Assembly (NCBI RefSeq): GCF_024641065.1
Contig: NZ_JAHEDV010000004.1
Location: forward strand, 46,581-110,580
Origin: Rhodoluna sp.
Lineage (GTDB): Bacteria; Actinomycetota; Actinomycetes; Actinomycetales; Microbacteriaceae
DNA: 64,000 nt
Direction: 5' to 3'
Below, in pieces: positions 38,228-47,536 of the stretch (its first letter is position 1; each line of letters opens with the position of its first letter). The position numbers and the translations under genes are program-made. Under the pieces are notes generated by a model. It did no database searches. It worked only from the letters and a program-made list of their open reading frames with translations, and was not told where the DNA came from.

Positions 38228-38737
38228 CTACAGGGTTGAGGTTGAATCAACAAAGTCAATTTGTTCGTGATTCAGCAGCCAGCGTTTGGTTGAAAGGCCA
38301 TCGCCGCCAGAAAAGCCGGTTATCTTGCGGCTAGAACCAAGCACACGGTGGCAACCAATCAACAGTGGGAGAGGGTTTGCTCCAACCGCCCCGCCAACGG
38401 CGCGAAAAGCCTGGGGTTTTCCTATTCCGGCTGCAATCTCGGCATAGGTGGTAATTTCGCCTGGTTTGACCTTGGCAATTTCTTGCCAAACTGCCTTCTG
38501 AAAATCGGTTCCAGCAAGTTCAAATGAAAAATCTGGCGTCGCTGTATTGCCGGCAAAATAGCGGCTCAGGTACTTTTCAACTTTGGCCAGAGTTTTCGAT
38601 TTACCGGTTGACTCTGATGCCTCATCGCCGGTGGCAAGAATTTGAATAGCCACCAGTTTGTCTTCGAGGGCAAACAGCTCAACGATGCCAATCGGGGTGT
38701 GCAAAGCTACACTGGCATCAAATTTTTTAGGTTTCAT
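38228..38737 (-). CDS. ogt: Methylated-DNA--protein-cysteine methyltransferase
   Basis: This 169-residue suicide enzyme removes O6-alkyl groups from guanine onto its own cysteine. The nucleophile Cys129 is in IGCHRV; the usual motif is PCHRV, so Pro is replaced by Gly just before the Cys. FRAVGGAVGANPLPLLI and the downstream TGFSGG and KRWLLNHE elements are all intact, so activity is likely. The stop lies within the C run at the convergent boundary with yaaA. Confidence 0.92.
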   Translation of the reverse strand: MKPKKFDASVALHTPIGIVELFALEDKLVAIQILATGDEASESTGKSKTLAKVEKYLSRYFAGNTATPDFSFELAGTDFQKAVWQEIAKVKPGEITTYAEIAAGIGKPQAFRAVGGAVGANPLPLLIGCHRVLGSSRKITGFSGGDGLSTKRWLLNHEQIDFVDSTSTL

Positions 38738-38866
38738 GTGATCAAACTAATCTTTGTAATTTCATCCAAGTTGGTTGGGTGCTAATTCTGAGGATAAGTC
38801 ATTCATCGAACCGCTTGTGAATCGTTGATTAGACTCGATTTGAGGTCTAAATCTTAGGAGTAGAAG

Positions 38867-40303
38867 TTGTCTAACCAGCTGTTGCGCAATTTCATCAACG
38901 GAAGATTCGTTGATGGAGGTTTTGGCGAAACCAGCACGGTTATCAACCCATCCAACGAGGCTTCCTATGCCACCGCTCCGATCTCTGACGAGCATGATGT
39001 GGCAAGCGCCTACCAGGCTGCCGGCGAGGCATTTGACGGCTGGTCAAACACAACTCCAGCCGAGCGCCAGCTAGCTCTGCTGAAGATTGCCGATGCGCTG
39101 GAGGCACGCGCTGAAGAATTTGCCGATGCCGAATCTTTGAACACTGGCAAACCAAGAACTCATCTTGTTGAAACTGAGATCGCACCATCGATTGATCAGA
39201 TTCGCTTTTTTGCCGGTGCCGCTAGAAACCTTGAGGGGCGTTCGGCTGGCGAATATTTGCAAAACCACACCTCGTGGATTCGCCGTGAACCTATCGGCGT
39301 TATCGGTCAAGTTACTCCTTGGAACTATCCATTGAATATGGCCGTTTGGAAGTTCGCCCCAGCCCTGGCAGCAGGCAACACACTCGTGCTTAAGCCTTCA
39401 GAAACCACACCAATCACCACTTTGATGATGGCTGAGTTGGCAGCTGAATTTCTGCCGAAAGGCGTTTTCAACGTGGTTACCGGCGACCGAAAAACCGGCA
39501 GGGCAATGATTCAAAGCGCGATTCCGCAAATGGTTTCGCTTACTGGTTCAGTTGAAGCTGGCATGGATGTTGCCGCCACCGCAGCCGTTGACCTGAAACG
39601 CGTGCACTTGGAATTAGGTGGCAAGGCTCCGGTGATTGTGTTTGCCGACGCCGATCTCGTCGCGGCAGCGCGTCAAATCGTGCAAGCCGGTTATTTCAAT
39701 GCTGGGCAAGACTGCACTGCAGCCACGAGAATTTTGGTTCAGGCAGGCATCCATGATGAATTTTTGGCGGTCCTGATTGCCGAAGTGAAGTCTTCGGCAA
39801 TCGTTGGGGCGCCAGATCAAGCGAATGCGCTCTTCGGCCCGGTGAATAACGCCAATCAACTTGAGCGAGTTCAGGGTTTCATTGAAAACCTTCCTAGCCA
39901 TGCCGAGGTTGCAGTTGGCGGCAGTCGCGTTGGCGGCCAGGGTTATTTCTTAGAAGCCACCGTACTAACCGGCCTCAAGCAAGCAGACTCTCAAATACAA
40001 AATGAAATTTTTGGCCCTGTGATCACCGTTCAGAAATTCACAGATGATGCCGAGGCTCTAAAGCTTGCCAATGATGTTCGATATGGCCTGGCTTCGTCAG
40101 TTTGGACTCAAAACCACTCGCGGGCACTTAGATTCTCTAAGGCGCTCAATTTTGGCACCGTGTGGATCAACACCCATCTGCCAATCGTTGCCGAGATGCC
40201 TCACGGTGGCTTTGGTCACTCGGGTTACGGCAAAGACTTATCGCAGTATGGATTTGACGACTACACCCGCATCAAGCACGTGATGAGTTACATCGGCGAA
40301 TAG
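38867..40303 (+). CDS. Aldehyde dehydrogenase, gamma-aminobutyraldehyde/betaine-aldehyde type
   Basis: This 478-residue NAD(P)-dependent dehydrogenase has catalytic Cys283 in GQDCTAATR, the general base Glu249 in LELGGKAP and Asn153 in TPWNYP. The segment EYLQNHTSWIRREPIGVIGQ (about 129-148) is typical of the aminoaldehyde subfamily (PatD/YdcW), which oxidises 4-aminobutanal to GABA in putrescine breakdown. Betaine aldehyde is an alternative substrate. The start is TTG with AGGAG six bases upstream. gabT lies nearby on the other strand, supporting the GABA assignment. Confidence 0.88.
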   Translation: MSNQLLRNFINGRFVDGGFGETSTVINPSNEASYATAPISDEHDVASAYQAAGEAFDGWSNTTPAERQLALLKIADALEARAEEFADAESLNTGKPRTHLVETEIAPSIDQIRFFAGAARNLEGRSAGEYLQNHTSWIRREPIGVIGQVTPWNYPLNMAVWKFAPALAAGNTLVLKPSETTPITTLMMAELAAEFLPKGVFNVVTGDRKTGRAMIQSAIPQMVSLTGSVEAGMDVAATAAVDLKRVHLELGGKAPVIVFADADLVAAARQIVQAGYFNAGQDCTAATRILVQAGIHDEFLAVLIAEVKSSAIVGAPDQANALFGPVNNANQLERVQGFIENLPSHAEVAVGGSRVGGQGYFLEATVLTGLKQADSQIQNEIFGPVITVQKFTDDAEALKLANDVRYGLASSVWTQNHSRALRFSKALNFGTVWINTHLPIVAEMPHGGFGHSGYGKDLSQYGFDDYTRIKHVMSYIGE

Positions 40304-40368
40304 TGCCGGTTATGCACAAATATCGAGGTAGTCGCTAATTTTCTCGGATGCCTTGGCAGCCTTGATTT

Positions 40369-41427
40369 ATGCAAGTGCTTTGGTTTCTTCCGTCGCTAAT
40401 TTTTGGTTCAATCATGGCCATCACGACCGGTTCATGGATGATGGTTGCCTTCGCTTGCAGCACTTTGGCAATCATGCCGCTACTGGCATGGCAGCGCAGC
40501 CGCAAGGCAGTTGACCTAAAGGCCGACATCGAAATTTCGGAAGACGAAATTTACATTGGCAATTATCGGCTTCCCCGATCAGGAATGCTCTGGCGTCAAG
40601 AGTGGCATGACTTGTTATTTCAGAAGATATCGGCAGAGATTACCGCCAAACACCTGCAACAGCACCTCGCGAAAGGAATGCCAGAAAGTCAAAGTCGCTC
40701 TGAAGATTTCATTTTGGGGCGCGATGAATCTGGCGTGGTTGAAATGTCGCTTTCGAATGAAAACGCACATCTTTTGATAGTCGGTGCCACCGGCAGCGGA
40801 AAAAGCCAATTGCTGATCACAATGCTGAATTCTCATTTAGCTCTCGAAGGGCCGAGCGTGGATGATTTCTTTCTACTGGATTTCAAGGGCGGAGCCACAC
40901 TTCGACAGTTTGCAAATAATCCTCGGGCGCGCAAATTTGCAACCGACTTAGATGAAGTCGAGTCGAAATCAATTTGGGCTGTTATTCATCGTGAACTCAA
41001 ATCGCGTGAAGAGTTATTCGCCGAACATCTGGTTAGTCGAATCGAAGATTTTGCACCGGTGGCCCTCCGGCCGAATCGGTTATTTATTGTTGTTGACGAG
41101 CTAGCGGCGGCACTTGCCTCCAATTCACTTGCGCTCGGGGCGGTAAGTGCAGTTCTGAGTCGGGGGCGCTCACTTGGCATGCACTTGATTGCTACAAGCC
41201 AGTCTTCGCAGGGTTTGCCAAGGGCCGCCCTGATTAACTTTGGTGCACGCATTTATGTTGGTGGCGTAGATCAGATTGAGGCTGCCCAACTGGGAATTCG
41301 TGCTCAAAGACACTTGAAAGCTGAATCAGCACTTTCAGCAAGTCTTCATTTGCGAGACAAGCCCGCTATCAATTTTGTTTTTGCGAATGCATCAGTTAGG
41401 CCAAATGGCGCACTGCCTAATAATTAG
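40369..41427 (+). CDS. Orphan FtsK/SpoIIIE-type ATPase, EccC-like
   Basis: This 352-residue protein has two N-terminal membrane helices (about 4-41) and a single FtsK/SpoIIIE ATPase domain. Walker A is GATGSGKS (139-146), Walker B LFIVVDE (238-244) and the sensor ATSQS is at 275-279. The arrangement resembles a type VII secretion EccC cut down to one ATPase domain, rather than the roughly 800-residue FtsK translocase. No EsxA/B-type WXG100, EccB, EccD or PPE gene is near. No ribosome-binding site precedes the ATG, so the start is uncertain. It overlaps the convergent membrane-protein gene by 11 bases. The function is unknown. Confidence 0.8.
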   Translation: MQVLWFLPSLIFGSIMAITTGSWMMVAFACSTLAIMPLLAWQRSRKAVDLKADIEISEDEIYIGNYRLPRSGMLWRQEWHDLLFQKISAEITAKHLQQHLAKGMPESQSRSEDFILGRDESGVVEMSLSNENAHLLIVGATGSGKSQLLITMLNSHLALEGPSVDDFFLLDFKGGATLRQFANNPRARKFATDLDEVESKSIWAVIHRELKSREELFAEHLVSRIEDFAPVALRPNRLFIVVDELAAALASNSLALGAVSAVLSRGRSLGMHLIATSQSSQGLPRAALINFGARIYVGGVDQIEAAQLGIRAQRHLKAESALSASLHLRDKPAINFVFANASVRPNGALPNN

Positions 41428-42376
41428 CGGGCAAATTCGAGGTTTCGGGAGCCAAAATTACAAAAGCATCGCTGCTTTCATTGTCAATTGGTTTGTCTGA
41501 AACTGTTGCTCGGTCAGTTGGATAGATCAAAAGTTTCACTTTGATTGGTGCATCGCCAAGGTCGATGTGCAGAAATTTCGGCTCAGGCGAATTGCAACTT
41601 TGGCTACGCTCAAAGATGGTTTTCCCCGTTGCTTGGTCTTGGGCCAAAATTGTGAATTCCTGATGACTCACGGTGCGGCAATTCCAGGTCAGTTGATATT
41701 TCAAGGTTGGGTCCGATAGCAATCCAGATACAGTCTGGTGAGTGCCTGCGGCCAAAGTTTCTTCGTCGACATCCCAGGTGCCTCGCGAAAGCTCTTGAGC
41801 TAATTCAGGAGGGTAAAAACTATTGGCTGAATTGGCTTCGTAGACCGGCGATTCATCGGAGTAGCGCTCAAGCAGGATTGGGCTGGCCATCAAAAGCAAA
41901 AGTGCAATCGATGTGGCAATCATGGTCTTGCGAGCATTCAAAAATGTTGGGTAAAGAGCCCGCCCGAAGAATGCGGTGATGCCAGCAAACGGGGCGGCAA
42001 TTGCAATAACGGTGAAACCATAACTGAAGTTATTGAAGTTGGTTTGTGGCCCAGAGATGATTGACCCACCCAAAACCACGACATAACCCAGCACTGTGAT
42101 TGCTCCAAAAACAATTAGGTACTTCGTGCCAGCTACCCATCGATTGTGTTCGGGCTTCACCATCCAACGTTCAACCGGATACGCGAAGAGAAAAATCGAA
42201 ACGAAAATAATCGCGAGACATAAGCCGACCCAGTCGAGCCCGCGACTTAGGCCTGCTAAGGGGTGCACGTCATTTCCCTGGCTAAAGCTTGAAACCACCA
42301 AGATCGCAAATCCTGGTATGAACGCAACACAGGCAGCAACAAAGGCAGTCGCTACTCGATCAATAAACTTTGGCAT
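41417..42376 (-). CDS. Multi-pass membrane protein with C-terminal extracytoplasmic domain, unknown
   Basis: This 319-residue protein is not recognised. Five hydrophobic helices occupy roughly residues 6-180, starting FIDRVATAFVAACVAFIPGF. A soluble C-terminal domain of about 140 residues, presumably outside, has two cysteines (NCRT and QSCNS) that could form a disulfide. I chose the ATG at 42376; an in-frame TTG 15 bases earlier is also possible, because GAGGGG sits close to the ATG (three or so bases). It overlaps the EccC-like ATPase gene tail to tail, so the two genes are neighbours but not co-transcribed. Confidence 0.7.
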   Translation of the reverse strand: MPKFIDRVATAFVAACVAFIPGFAILVVSSFSQGNDVHPLAGLSRGLDWVGLCLAIIFVSIFLFAYPVERWMVKPEHNRWVAGTKYLIVFGAITVLGYVVVLGGSIISGPQTNFNNFSYGFTVIAIAAPFAGITAFFGRALYPTFLNARKTMIATSIALLLLMASPILLERYSDESPVYEANSANSFYPPELAQELSRGTWDVDEETLAAGTHQTVSGLLSDPTLKYQLTWNCRTVSHQEFTILAQDQATGKTIFERSQSCNSPEPKFLHIDLGDAPIKVKLLIYPTDRATVSDKPIDNESSDAFVILAPETSNLPANY

Positions 42377-42413
42377 ACCCCTCAATTCCAAGTTGTCTTG
42401 AGCCTATCAACGA

Positions 42414-42450
42414 GAAAATCCCCTCATCCGCAGGGGAGAAGGGGATTTTC
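42414..42450 (-). terminator. Intrinsic terminator after gabT (minus strand)
   Basis: GAAAATCCCCT pairs with AGGGGATTTTC, an 11-bp stem. On the minus strand it ends in ATTTTCT. It lies 18 bases beyond the gabT stop and upstream of the next minus-strand gene, so it separates the two. Confidence 0.8.
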
Positions 42451-42467
42451 TAGAGATTTCGTGAAAT

Positions 42468-43802
42468 CTAAAGTGCAGCTAGACCAGCTTCTAGTACATC
42501 CAAGGCGTCGTTTAGAAGCGCATCGGTGATTGCTAGTGGTGGCAAGAATCGGATCACGTTGTAGAAGGTACCGGCATTTAGAACCAGAACGCCATTGCTG
42601 TGACAGTGCTTTACCAACTTGTCTACGGCATCTTTGTTTGGGTTCAAAGTGCCAGGCTCGATGAACTCGATTGCCATCATTGCGCCGTGGCCACGAACAT
42701 CGCCGATCACCGGGTATTTAGCCTTCATTGCCTCTAGGCGAGGGCGAAGAATGGCTTCAATCGCGTTTGCACGCTCAATAACGCCGCCGGCTTCAATCTG
42801 CTTGAGCACAGCAACGGCAGCTGCTGCCGCAACTGGGTTGCCACCGAAAGTGCCACCTAGGCCACCTGGGTGAGATGCATCCATGATTTCTGCGCGACCG
42901 GTAACTGCCGAAATTGGCATACCGCCAGCAATACCCTTTGCGATGGTGAATAGGTCTGGCTCAAAGCCTTCTTCCCATTCGCTGGCAAACCACTTGCCGG
43001 TTCGGGCAACACCTGATTGAACTTCGTCGGCAACCATAACCACGCCATTTGCTCGGGCCCATTGGCTCAGTGTGCGCAAGAAACCAGGGGCTGGGATGAT
43101 GAAACCACCCTCGCCCTGAATTGGCTCAATCACGATTGCTGCAAGGTCTTCAACACCCACGCGCTTCTCAATGTATGAGATGGCGCGCTGTGCAGCTTCT
43201 TCGCCGGTCATGCCCTGAGGGTCGCGGTATGGGTAAGACATTGGAACGTGCTGAATGCTAGCCGCAGTTGGACCAAAGCCGTTACCGTACGGTGCTGACT
43301 TGAAGTTCATCGAGAAGGTCAGGTTGGTGCGACCGTGATAAGCGTGGTCGAAGACAACGATGCCGTTCTTGCGGGTAGCCTTTCGGGCGATTTTTACTGC
43401 ATTTTCTACAGCTTCGGCACCTGAGTTGAACAGCACTGACTTCTTTTTGAAGTTACCTGGGGTGTGCTTGTTTAGTAGTTCACAGACTTCAACGTAGTTT
43501 TCATACGGAGTCAGAGTGAAAAGTGTGTGGGTTAGCTTGGCTACCTGGGCAGAAACTGCCGCTACAACCGCGGCGTTGGTGTGGCCAATAGTGGTTACAC
43601 CAATTCCTGAACCTAGATCGATGATCTGGTTGCCATCGGCGTCAACAAGAATCGCGCCATGGGCAGATTCAATGTAGACCGGTAGTGCTGCACCAGCGCC
43701 CGCAGAAACAGCATCCATGCGGCGTGCATGCAGTGCTTGAGATTTTGGGCCTGGGATGGAAGTGACAACTTTGCGCTCTTGCGCGACGGTGAACTCGCTC
43801 AT
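42468..43802 (-). CDS. gabT: 4-aminobutyrate aminotransferase
   Basis: This 444-residue class III PLP aminotransferase moves the amino group of GABA to 2-oxoglutarate, giving succinate semialdehyde. The PLP lysine is Lys289 in TIAKGIAGG and the ring-nitrogen Asp259 is in VADEVQSG. NSGAEAVENAVKIAR, HAYHGRT and GGTFGGNP are intact. I chose the ATG giving MSEFTVAQERK; a longer frame would run past a 75-base upstream segment that overlaps the dxr side. An ornithine-type substrate cannot be excluded. It probably works with the aminoaldehyde dehydrogenase 3.5 kb away. Confidence 0.92.
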   Translation of the reverse strand: MSEFTVAQERKVVTSIPGPKSQALHARRMDAVSAGAGAALPVYIESAHGAILVDADGNQIIDLGSGIGVTTIGHTNAAVVAAVSAQVAKLTHTLFTLTPYENYVEVCELLNKHTPGNFKKKSVLFNSGAEAVENAVKIARKATRKNGIVVFDHAYHGRTNLTFSMNFKSAPYGNGFGPTAASIQHVPMSYPYRDPQGMTGEEAAQRAISYIEKRVGVEDLAAIVIEPIQGEGGFIIPAPGFLRTLSQWARANGVVMVADEVQSGVARTGKWFASEWEEGFEPDLFTIAKGIAGGMPISAVTGRAEIMDASHPGGLGGTFGGNPVAAAAAVAVLKQIEAGGVIERANAIEAILRPRLEAMKAKYPVIGDVRGHGAMMAIEFIEPGTLNPNKDAVDKLVKHCHSNGVLVLNAGTFYNVIRFLPPLAITDALLNDALDVLEAGLAAL

Positions 43803-43877
43803 AAATAAAAGTCTAAGCCCCTTGATTTGCTTGGGGAGCCCCAAACCCAAATCTGTCAGAGATGGCAAGATAAAGAC

Positions 43878-44963
43878 ATGCGTCGCGTAATCATTCTTGG
43901 GTCTACCGGTTCAATTGGCACCCAAGCCCTAGAGGTAATTTCAGCTAATCCTGAGCGTTTCGAAGTGGTTGGACTTGCAGCCGGCTCGAATGCTGAACTA
44001 ATGAATGCGCAGGCAACTCAATTTGGTGTCAAACATGCCGTACTCGGCGCCGAAGCTGCAACCCGCATGGTCGAAGACTTAGAAGCCGATGTCGTGATCA
44101 ATGGCATTACCGGTTCAATTGGGCTGGCTCCGACTCTCGCAACCCTAAAATCTGGCAAGACGCTTGCACTGGCAAATAAAGAGTCGTTGATTGTCGGTGG
44201 TCGCTTGGTGACATCCGCGGCTGCACCTGGTCAGATTGTGCCAGTTGACAGTGAACACTCAGCCCTCGCGCAGTGTTTGTTAGGTGGCAGCAAGGATGAA
44301 GTTCGAAAACTGATCCTCACGGCTTCTGGTGGCCCATTTCGCGGTTGGACTCGTGAAGCACTTGATGAGGTGACTCCTGAGCAGGCACTGGCTCACCCAA
44401 CCTGGGTCATGGGCAAAGTGGTTACCACGAACTCGGCGACACTGGTCAATAAAGGCCTCGAGTTGATTGAGGCGCACCTGCTTTTCGATATTCCGTTTGA
44501 CCGAATTGACGTGACCGTGCACCCACAATCGGTGGTGCACTCGATGGTTGAGTTCGTCGATGGTTCAGTTCTTGCCCAGTGTTCACCTCCAGACATGCGA
44601 CTGCCAATTGCCCTGGGTATGTCATGGCCTGAGCGAGTGCCAAACGTGGCAAAAGCCTGCGACTGGACACAAGCTGCGACTTGGAATTTTGAGCCCTTGA
44701 ATGAGTCAGTCTTCGGAGCAGTCAAGCTTGCGCGCCAAGTTGGGCAAGCAGGGTTGACCTACCCAGCTGTCTATAACGCCGCTAACGAAGAGGCTGTTGA
44801 GGCATTCCACCAGCGTCGAATTGGTTTTAATCAGATCGTCGATTTGATTCAGCGTGTGGTTGATGCCCACGAACCTGAAAAAGAACTTTCCTTGGATGGA
44901 GTGCTCGCGGCCGAGAAGTGGGCTCGCGATCGCGCACAGGCATCCATGGTTACCGCTTGTTAG
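43878..44963 (+). CDS. dxr: 1-deoxy-D-xylulose 5-phosphate reductoisomerase
   Basis: This 361-residue enzyme makes 2-C-methyl-D-erythritol 4-phosphate, the first committed step of the MEP isoprenoid pathway. The NADPH-binding motif [11 protein letters not shown] (about 5-15), [17 protein letters not shown] and [12 protein letters not shown] are present. I chose the ATG giving [11 protein letters not shown], the normal family N terminus; an upstream in-frame ATG would add 17 unneeded residues. With ispG about 1.4 kb downstream and the site-2 protease between, the order matches actinobacterial dxr-rip-ispG. Confidence 0.96.
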   Translation: MRRVIILGSTGSIGTQALEVISANPERFEVVGLAAGSNAELMNAQATQFGVKHAVLGAEAATRMVEDLEADVVINGITGSIGLAPTLATLKSGKTLALANKESLIVGGRLVTSAAAPGQIVPVDSEHSALAQCLLGGSKDEVRKLILTASGGPFRGWTREALDEVTPEQALAHPTWVMGKVVTTNSATLVNKGLELIEAHLLFDIPFDRIDVTVHPQSVVHSMVEFVDGSVLAQCSPPDMRLPIALGMSWPERVPNVAKACDWTQAATWNFEPLNESVFGAVKLARQVGQAGLTYPAVYNAANEEAVEAFHQRRIGFNQIVDLIQRVVDAHEPEKELSLDGVLAAEKWARDRAQASMVTAC

Positions 44964-45003
44964 TTGTCAGCCGATTGTCAGGCACCCAAGATAGGTTTTA
45001 GTT

Positions 45004-46311
45004 GTGACTGACATTCTTTGGTACATCGGCGGGGTCGCTTTCATTGCACTGGGCATTGGCTTTTCTATCGGCCTGCACGAGCTCGGGCACCTTTACCCAG
45101 CTAAAAAATTTGGTGTCAAAGTTCCGCACTACGCGATTGGTTTTGGTCCAACCCTCTTCAAATTCACTCGTGGCGAAACTACATATGCCCTAAAGCTCAT
45201 TCCGCTCGGTGGTTACATCACCATGCTCGGAATGTATCCACCTGAAAAAGCCGGAGCTAAGCCGAGAACCGGATTCTTCGGCCGCATGATCACTTCAGCG
45301 CGCGAGGCCCATTCTGAATTCGAAACTCCGGCAGATGTCAATCGAAAGTTTTATCAACTGCCGGTTCTAAAGCGCATGGTCATCATGTTCGGCGGCCCAT
45401 TCATGAACCTGGTGCTAGGCACCGCGCTGTTAGCCGCAGTGTTCAGCGGCATCGGAGTAAATCAACCTTCGACTTTGGTTCAGCAAGTTTCTGCCTGTGT
45501 GCCGGCAACACCAACCGAAGTTTGCAATGACGCGTCGCCTGCATCTCCGGCGCTCGCCGCGGGCATCAAAGCTGGTGACCGAATCCTGTCAATTAATGGT
45601 TCAGCTGCTAAAGATCTTTATGCACAGATCCAGTCCCTGCCAGCGAATAAATCGGTTGCTGTTGAGGTTCAACGCGCCGGTGCGAAATTGACCTTGAGTG
45701 TTGCTCCCACCAGCGCACTCCGTCAGGTTATCGATGAGAGCACTGGTGCAATCAAGATTGATGCAAAGGGTGAGCCAGTGTTAGAGGCCCGAACCGTTTT
45801 CGGCGTCGTCTTTGGCAACGAACGGGTGGCACAACCAATCGGAACGGCTTTTGAGCAGGCGGGTCTCAATGTTTCGCAGGTGGCCGTAATGATTACGACT
45901 CTCCCAAATCAGCTGGCAGATGCGGCTTCGGCTACCTTCGTCGGGGGAGAGCGAAACCCAAACGGGGCAATCTCGGTGGTTGGCATTGGTCAAATAGCTG
46001 GAACTGTTGCTGCAGCAGACCAGGTTGATTTAGTCGACAAGTTATCTACGGGTTTGTTGATTCTTGCTTCACTTAACTTTGCCTTGTTTACCTTCAACAT
46101 GATTCCCCTTCTGCCGCTTGATGGCGGGCACATCGCCGGTGGAGTGTACGAATCGATTAAGCGCGGAATGTTCAGACTGCGTGGCAAAAAAGACCCTGGC
46201 CCAGCAGACACAGCCCTCTTGACTCCGGCTACTTGGCTAGTTTTCATGGTTCTCTTGGGCATGAGCGCCTTGCTAATACTTGCCGACCTGATAAACCCCA
46301 TCGCTCTCTAA
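45004..46311 (+). CDS. Site-2 intramembrane zinc metalloprotease (RseP/Rip1 family)
   Basis: This 435-residue M50 protease cuts membrane-anchored regulators such as anti-sigma factors inside the bilayer. The zinc motif HELGH (25-29) is in the first membrane helix, a PDZ domain is around 180-245, and the third metal ligand is in PLLPLDGGHI (about 370-379). Three or four membrane segments are visible. The start is GTG. It sits between dxr and ispG, as in mycobacteria (rip1). No anti-sigma factor is nearby, so the target is unknown. Confidence 0.94.
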   Translation: MTDILWYIGGVAFIALGIGFSIGLHELGHLYPAKKFGVKVPHYAIGFGPTLFKFTRGETTYALKLIPLGGYITMLGMYPPEKAGAKPRTGFFGRMITSAREAHSEFETPADVNRKFYQLPVLKRMVIMFGGPFMNLVLGTALLAAVFSGIGVNQPSTLVQQVSACVPATPTEVCNDASPASPALAAGIKAGDRILSINGSAAKDLYAQIQSLPANKSVAVEVQRAGAKLTLSVAPTSALRQVIDESTGAIKIDAKGEPVLEARTVFGVVFGNERVAQPIGTAFEQAGLNVSQVAVMITTLPNQLADAASATFVGGERNPNGAISVVGIGQIAGTVAAADQVDLVDKLSTGLLILASLNFALFTFNMIPLLPLDGGHIAGGVYESIKRGMFRLRGKKDPGPADTALLTPATWLVFMVLLGMSALLILADLINPIAL

Positions 46312-46351
46312 GCCTGTTTATGATTAGAGCAAACTGAAAGCGAGTTAGCTT

Positions 46352-47512
46352 GTGGCTGCTGTAAACCTTGGTCTACCAAAGACTCCACCACCGACGATTG
46401 CGCCGCGTCGCAAGACCCGCCAAATCATGGTGGGCAAAGTGGCCGTTGGTGGCGATGCACCGATCTCAGTGCAGTCGATGTGCACCACTCCAACCACCGA
46501 TGTGAACGCTACTCTTCAGCAAATTGCTGAACTCACTGCCTCTGGTTGTGACATTGTTCGAGTGGCTGTGCCAAGCCAAGATGATGCCGAGCGACTACCG
46601 CTGATCGCCCGCAAATCCCAAATTCCAGTAATTGCCGACATTCACTTTCAGCCAAAATACGTTTTTGCAGCAATCGACGCTGGTTGTGGAGCCGTTCGAG
46701 TCAACCCGGGAAACATTCGTCAATTTGACGACAAGGTTGGCGAGATTGCTAAGGCAGCTAAAGATGCCGGCGTGTCAATTCGAATCGGTGTTAATGCTGG
46801 TTCGCTCGACCCGAGACTGCTCGAAAAATATGGCAAAGCAACCGCCGAAGCATTGGTCGAATCGGCCATCTGGGAGGCCAGCCTTTTTGAAGAGCATGAC
46901 TTTCACGATTTCAAAATCTCGGTAAAGCACAATGACCCAGTAGTCATGGTTAAAGCCTACGAGATGCTTTCAGAGCGTGGCGACTGGCCGCTACACCTAG
47001 GTGTGACCGAAGCCGGCCCTGCCTTCCAGGGAACTATCAAGTCATCGGTTGCCTTTGGAGCACTGCTGTCTAGAGGAATCGGCGACACCATCCGCGTTTC
47101 TCTTTCTGCTCCGCCGGTTGAAGAAATCAAAGTCGGATCGCAGATTCTTGAATCGCTCAACTTGCGCCCACGCAAGCTAGAGATTGTTAGCTGCCCAAGT
47201 TGCGGTCGTGCTCAGGTTGATGTCTACACCTTGGCAAATGATGTTTCAAAGGGTCTCGAAAAACTTACTGTTCCGCTTCGCGTTGCAGTTATGGGTTGTG
47301 TGGTCAATGGTCCTGGTGAAGCTCGCGAAGCAGACCTCGGAGTAGCATCTGGAAACGGCAAGGGGCAAATCTTTGTCAAGGGCGAGGTAATTAAGACTGT
47401 GCCCGAGAGCGAGATTGTTGCCACGTTGATTGAAGAAGCCAACCGTTTGGCTGCCGAGATGGACCCAACCTTGGTCGGTCGACCACAGGTTGTTGTCAAG
47501 CAAGACAACTAG
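46352..47512 (+). CDS. ispG: 4-hydroxy-3-methylbut-2-en-1-yl diphosphate synthase
   Basis: This 386-residue iron-sulfur enzyme converts MEcPP to HMBPP, the penultimate MEP step. The 4Fe-4S cysteines are visible as SCPSCGR (about 280-286) and [17 protein letters not shown] (about 311-327). [10 protein letters not shown] near the N terminus is the substrate-binding signature. The start is GTG after a GAAAGCGAG stretch. It is followed after 24 bases by proS. Confidence 0.96.
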   Translation: MAAVNLGLPKTPPPTIAPRRKTRQIMVGKVAVGGDAPISVQSMCTTPTTDVNATLQQIAELTASGCDIVRVAVPSQDDAERLPLIARKSQIPVIADIHFQPKYVFAAIDAGCGAVRVNPGNIRQFDDKVGEIAKAAKDAGVSIRIGVNAGSLDPRLLEKYGKATAEALVESAIWEASLFEEHDFHDFKISVKHNDPVVMVKAYEMLSERGDWPLHLGVTEAGPAFQGTIKSSVAFGALLSRGIGDTIRVSLSAPPVEEIKVGSQILESLNLRPRKLEIVSCPSCGRAQVDVYTLANDVSKGLEKLTVPLRVAVMGCVVNGPGEAREADLGVASGNGKGQIFVKGEVIKTVPESEIVATLIEEANRLAAEMDPTLVGRPQVVVKQDN

Positions 47513-47536
47513 AGCCTGCCAATGTAACATTGAGGG

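Noticed and set aside
40369..41427. Chromosome-segregation FtsK translocase
   Set aside because: It is far too short, with two membrane helices, one ATPase domain and no gamma DNA-reading domain; an EccC-like ATPase fits better.
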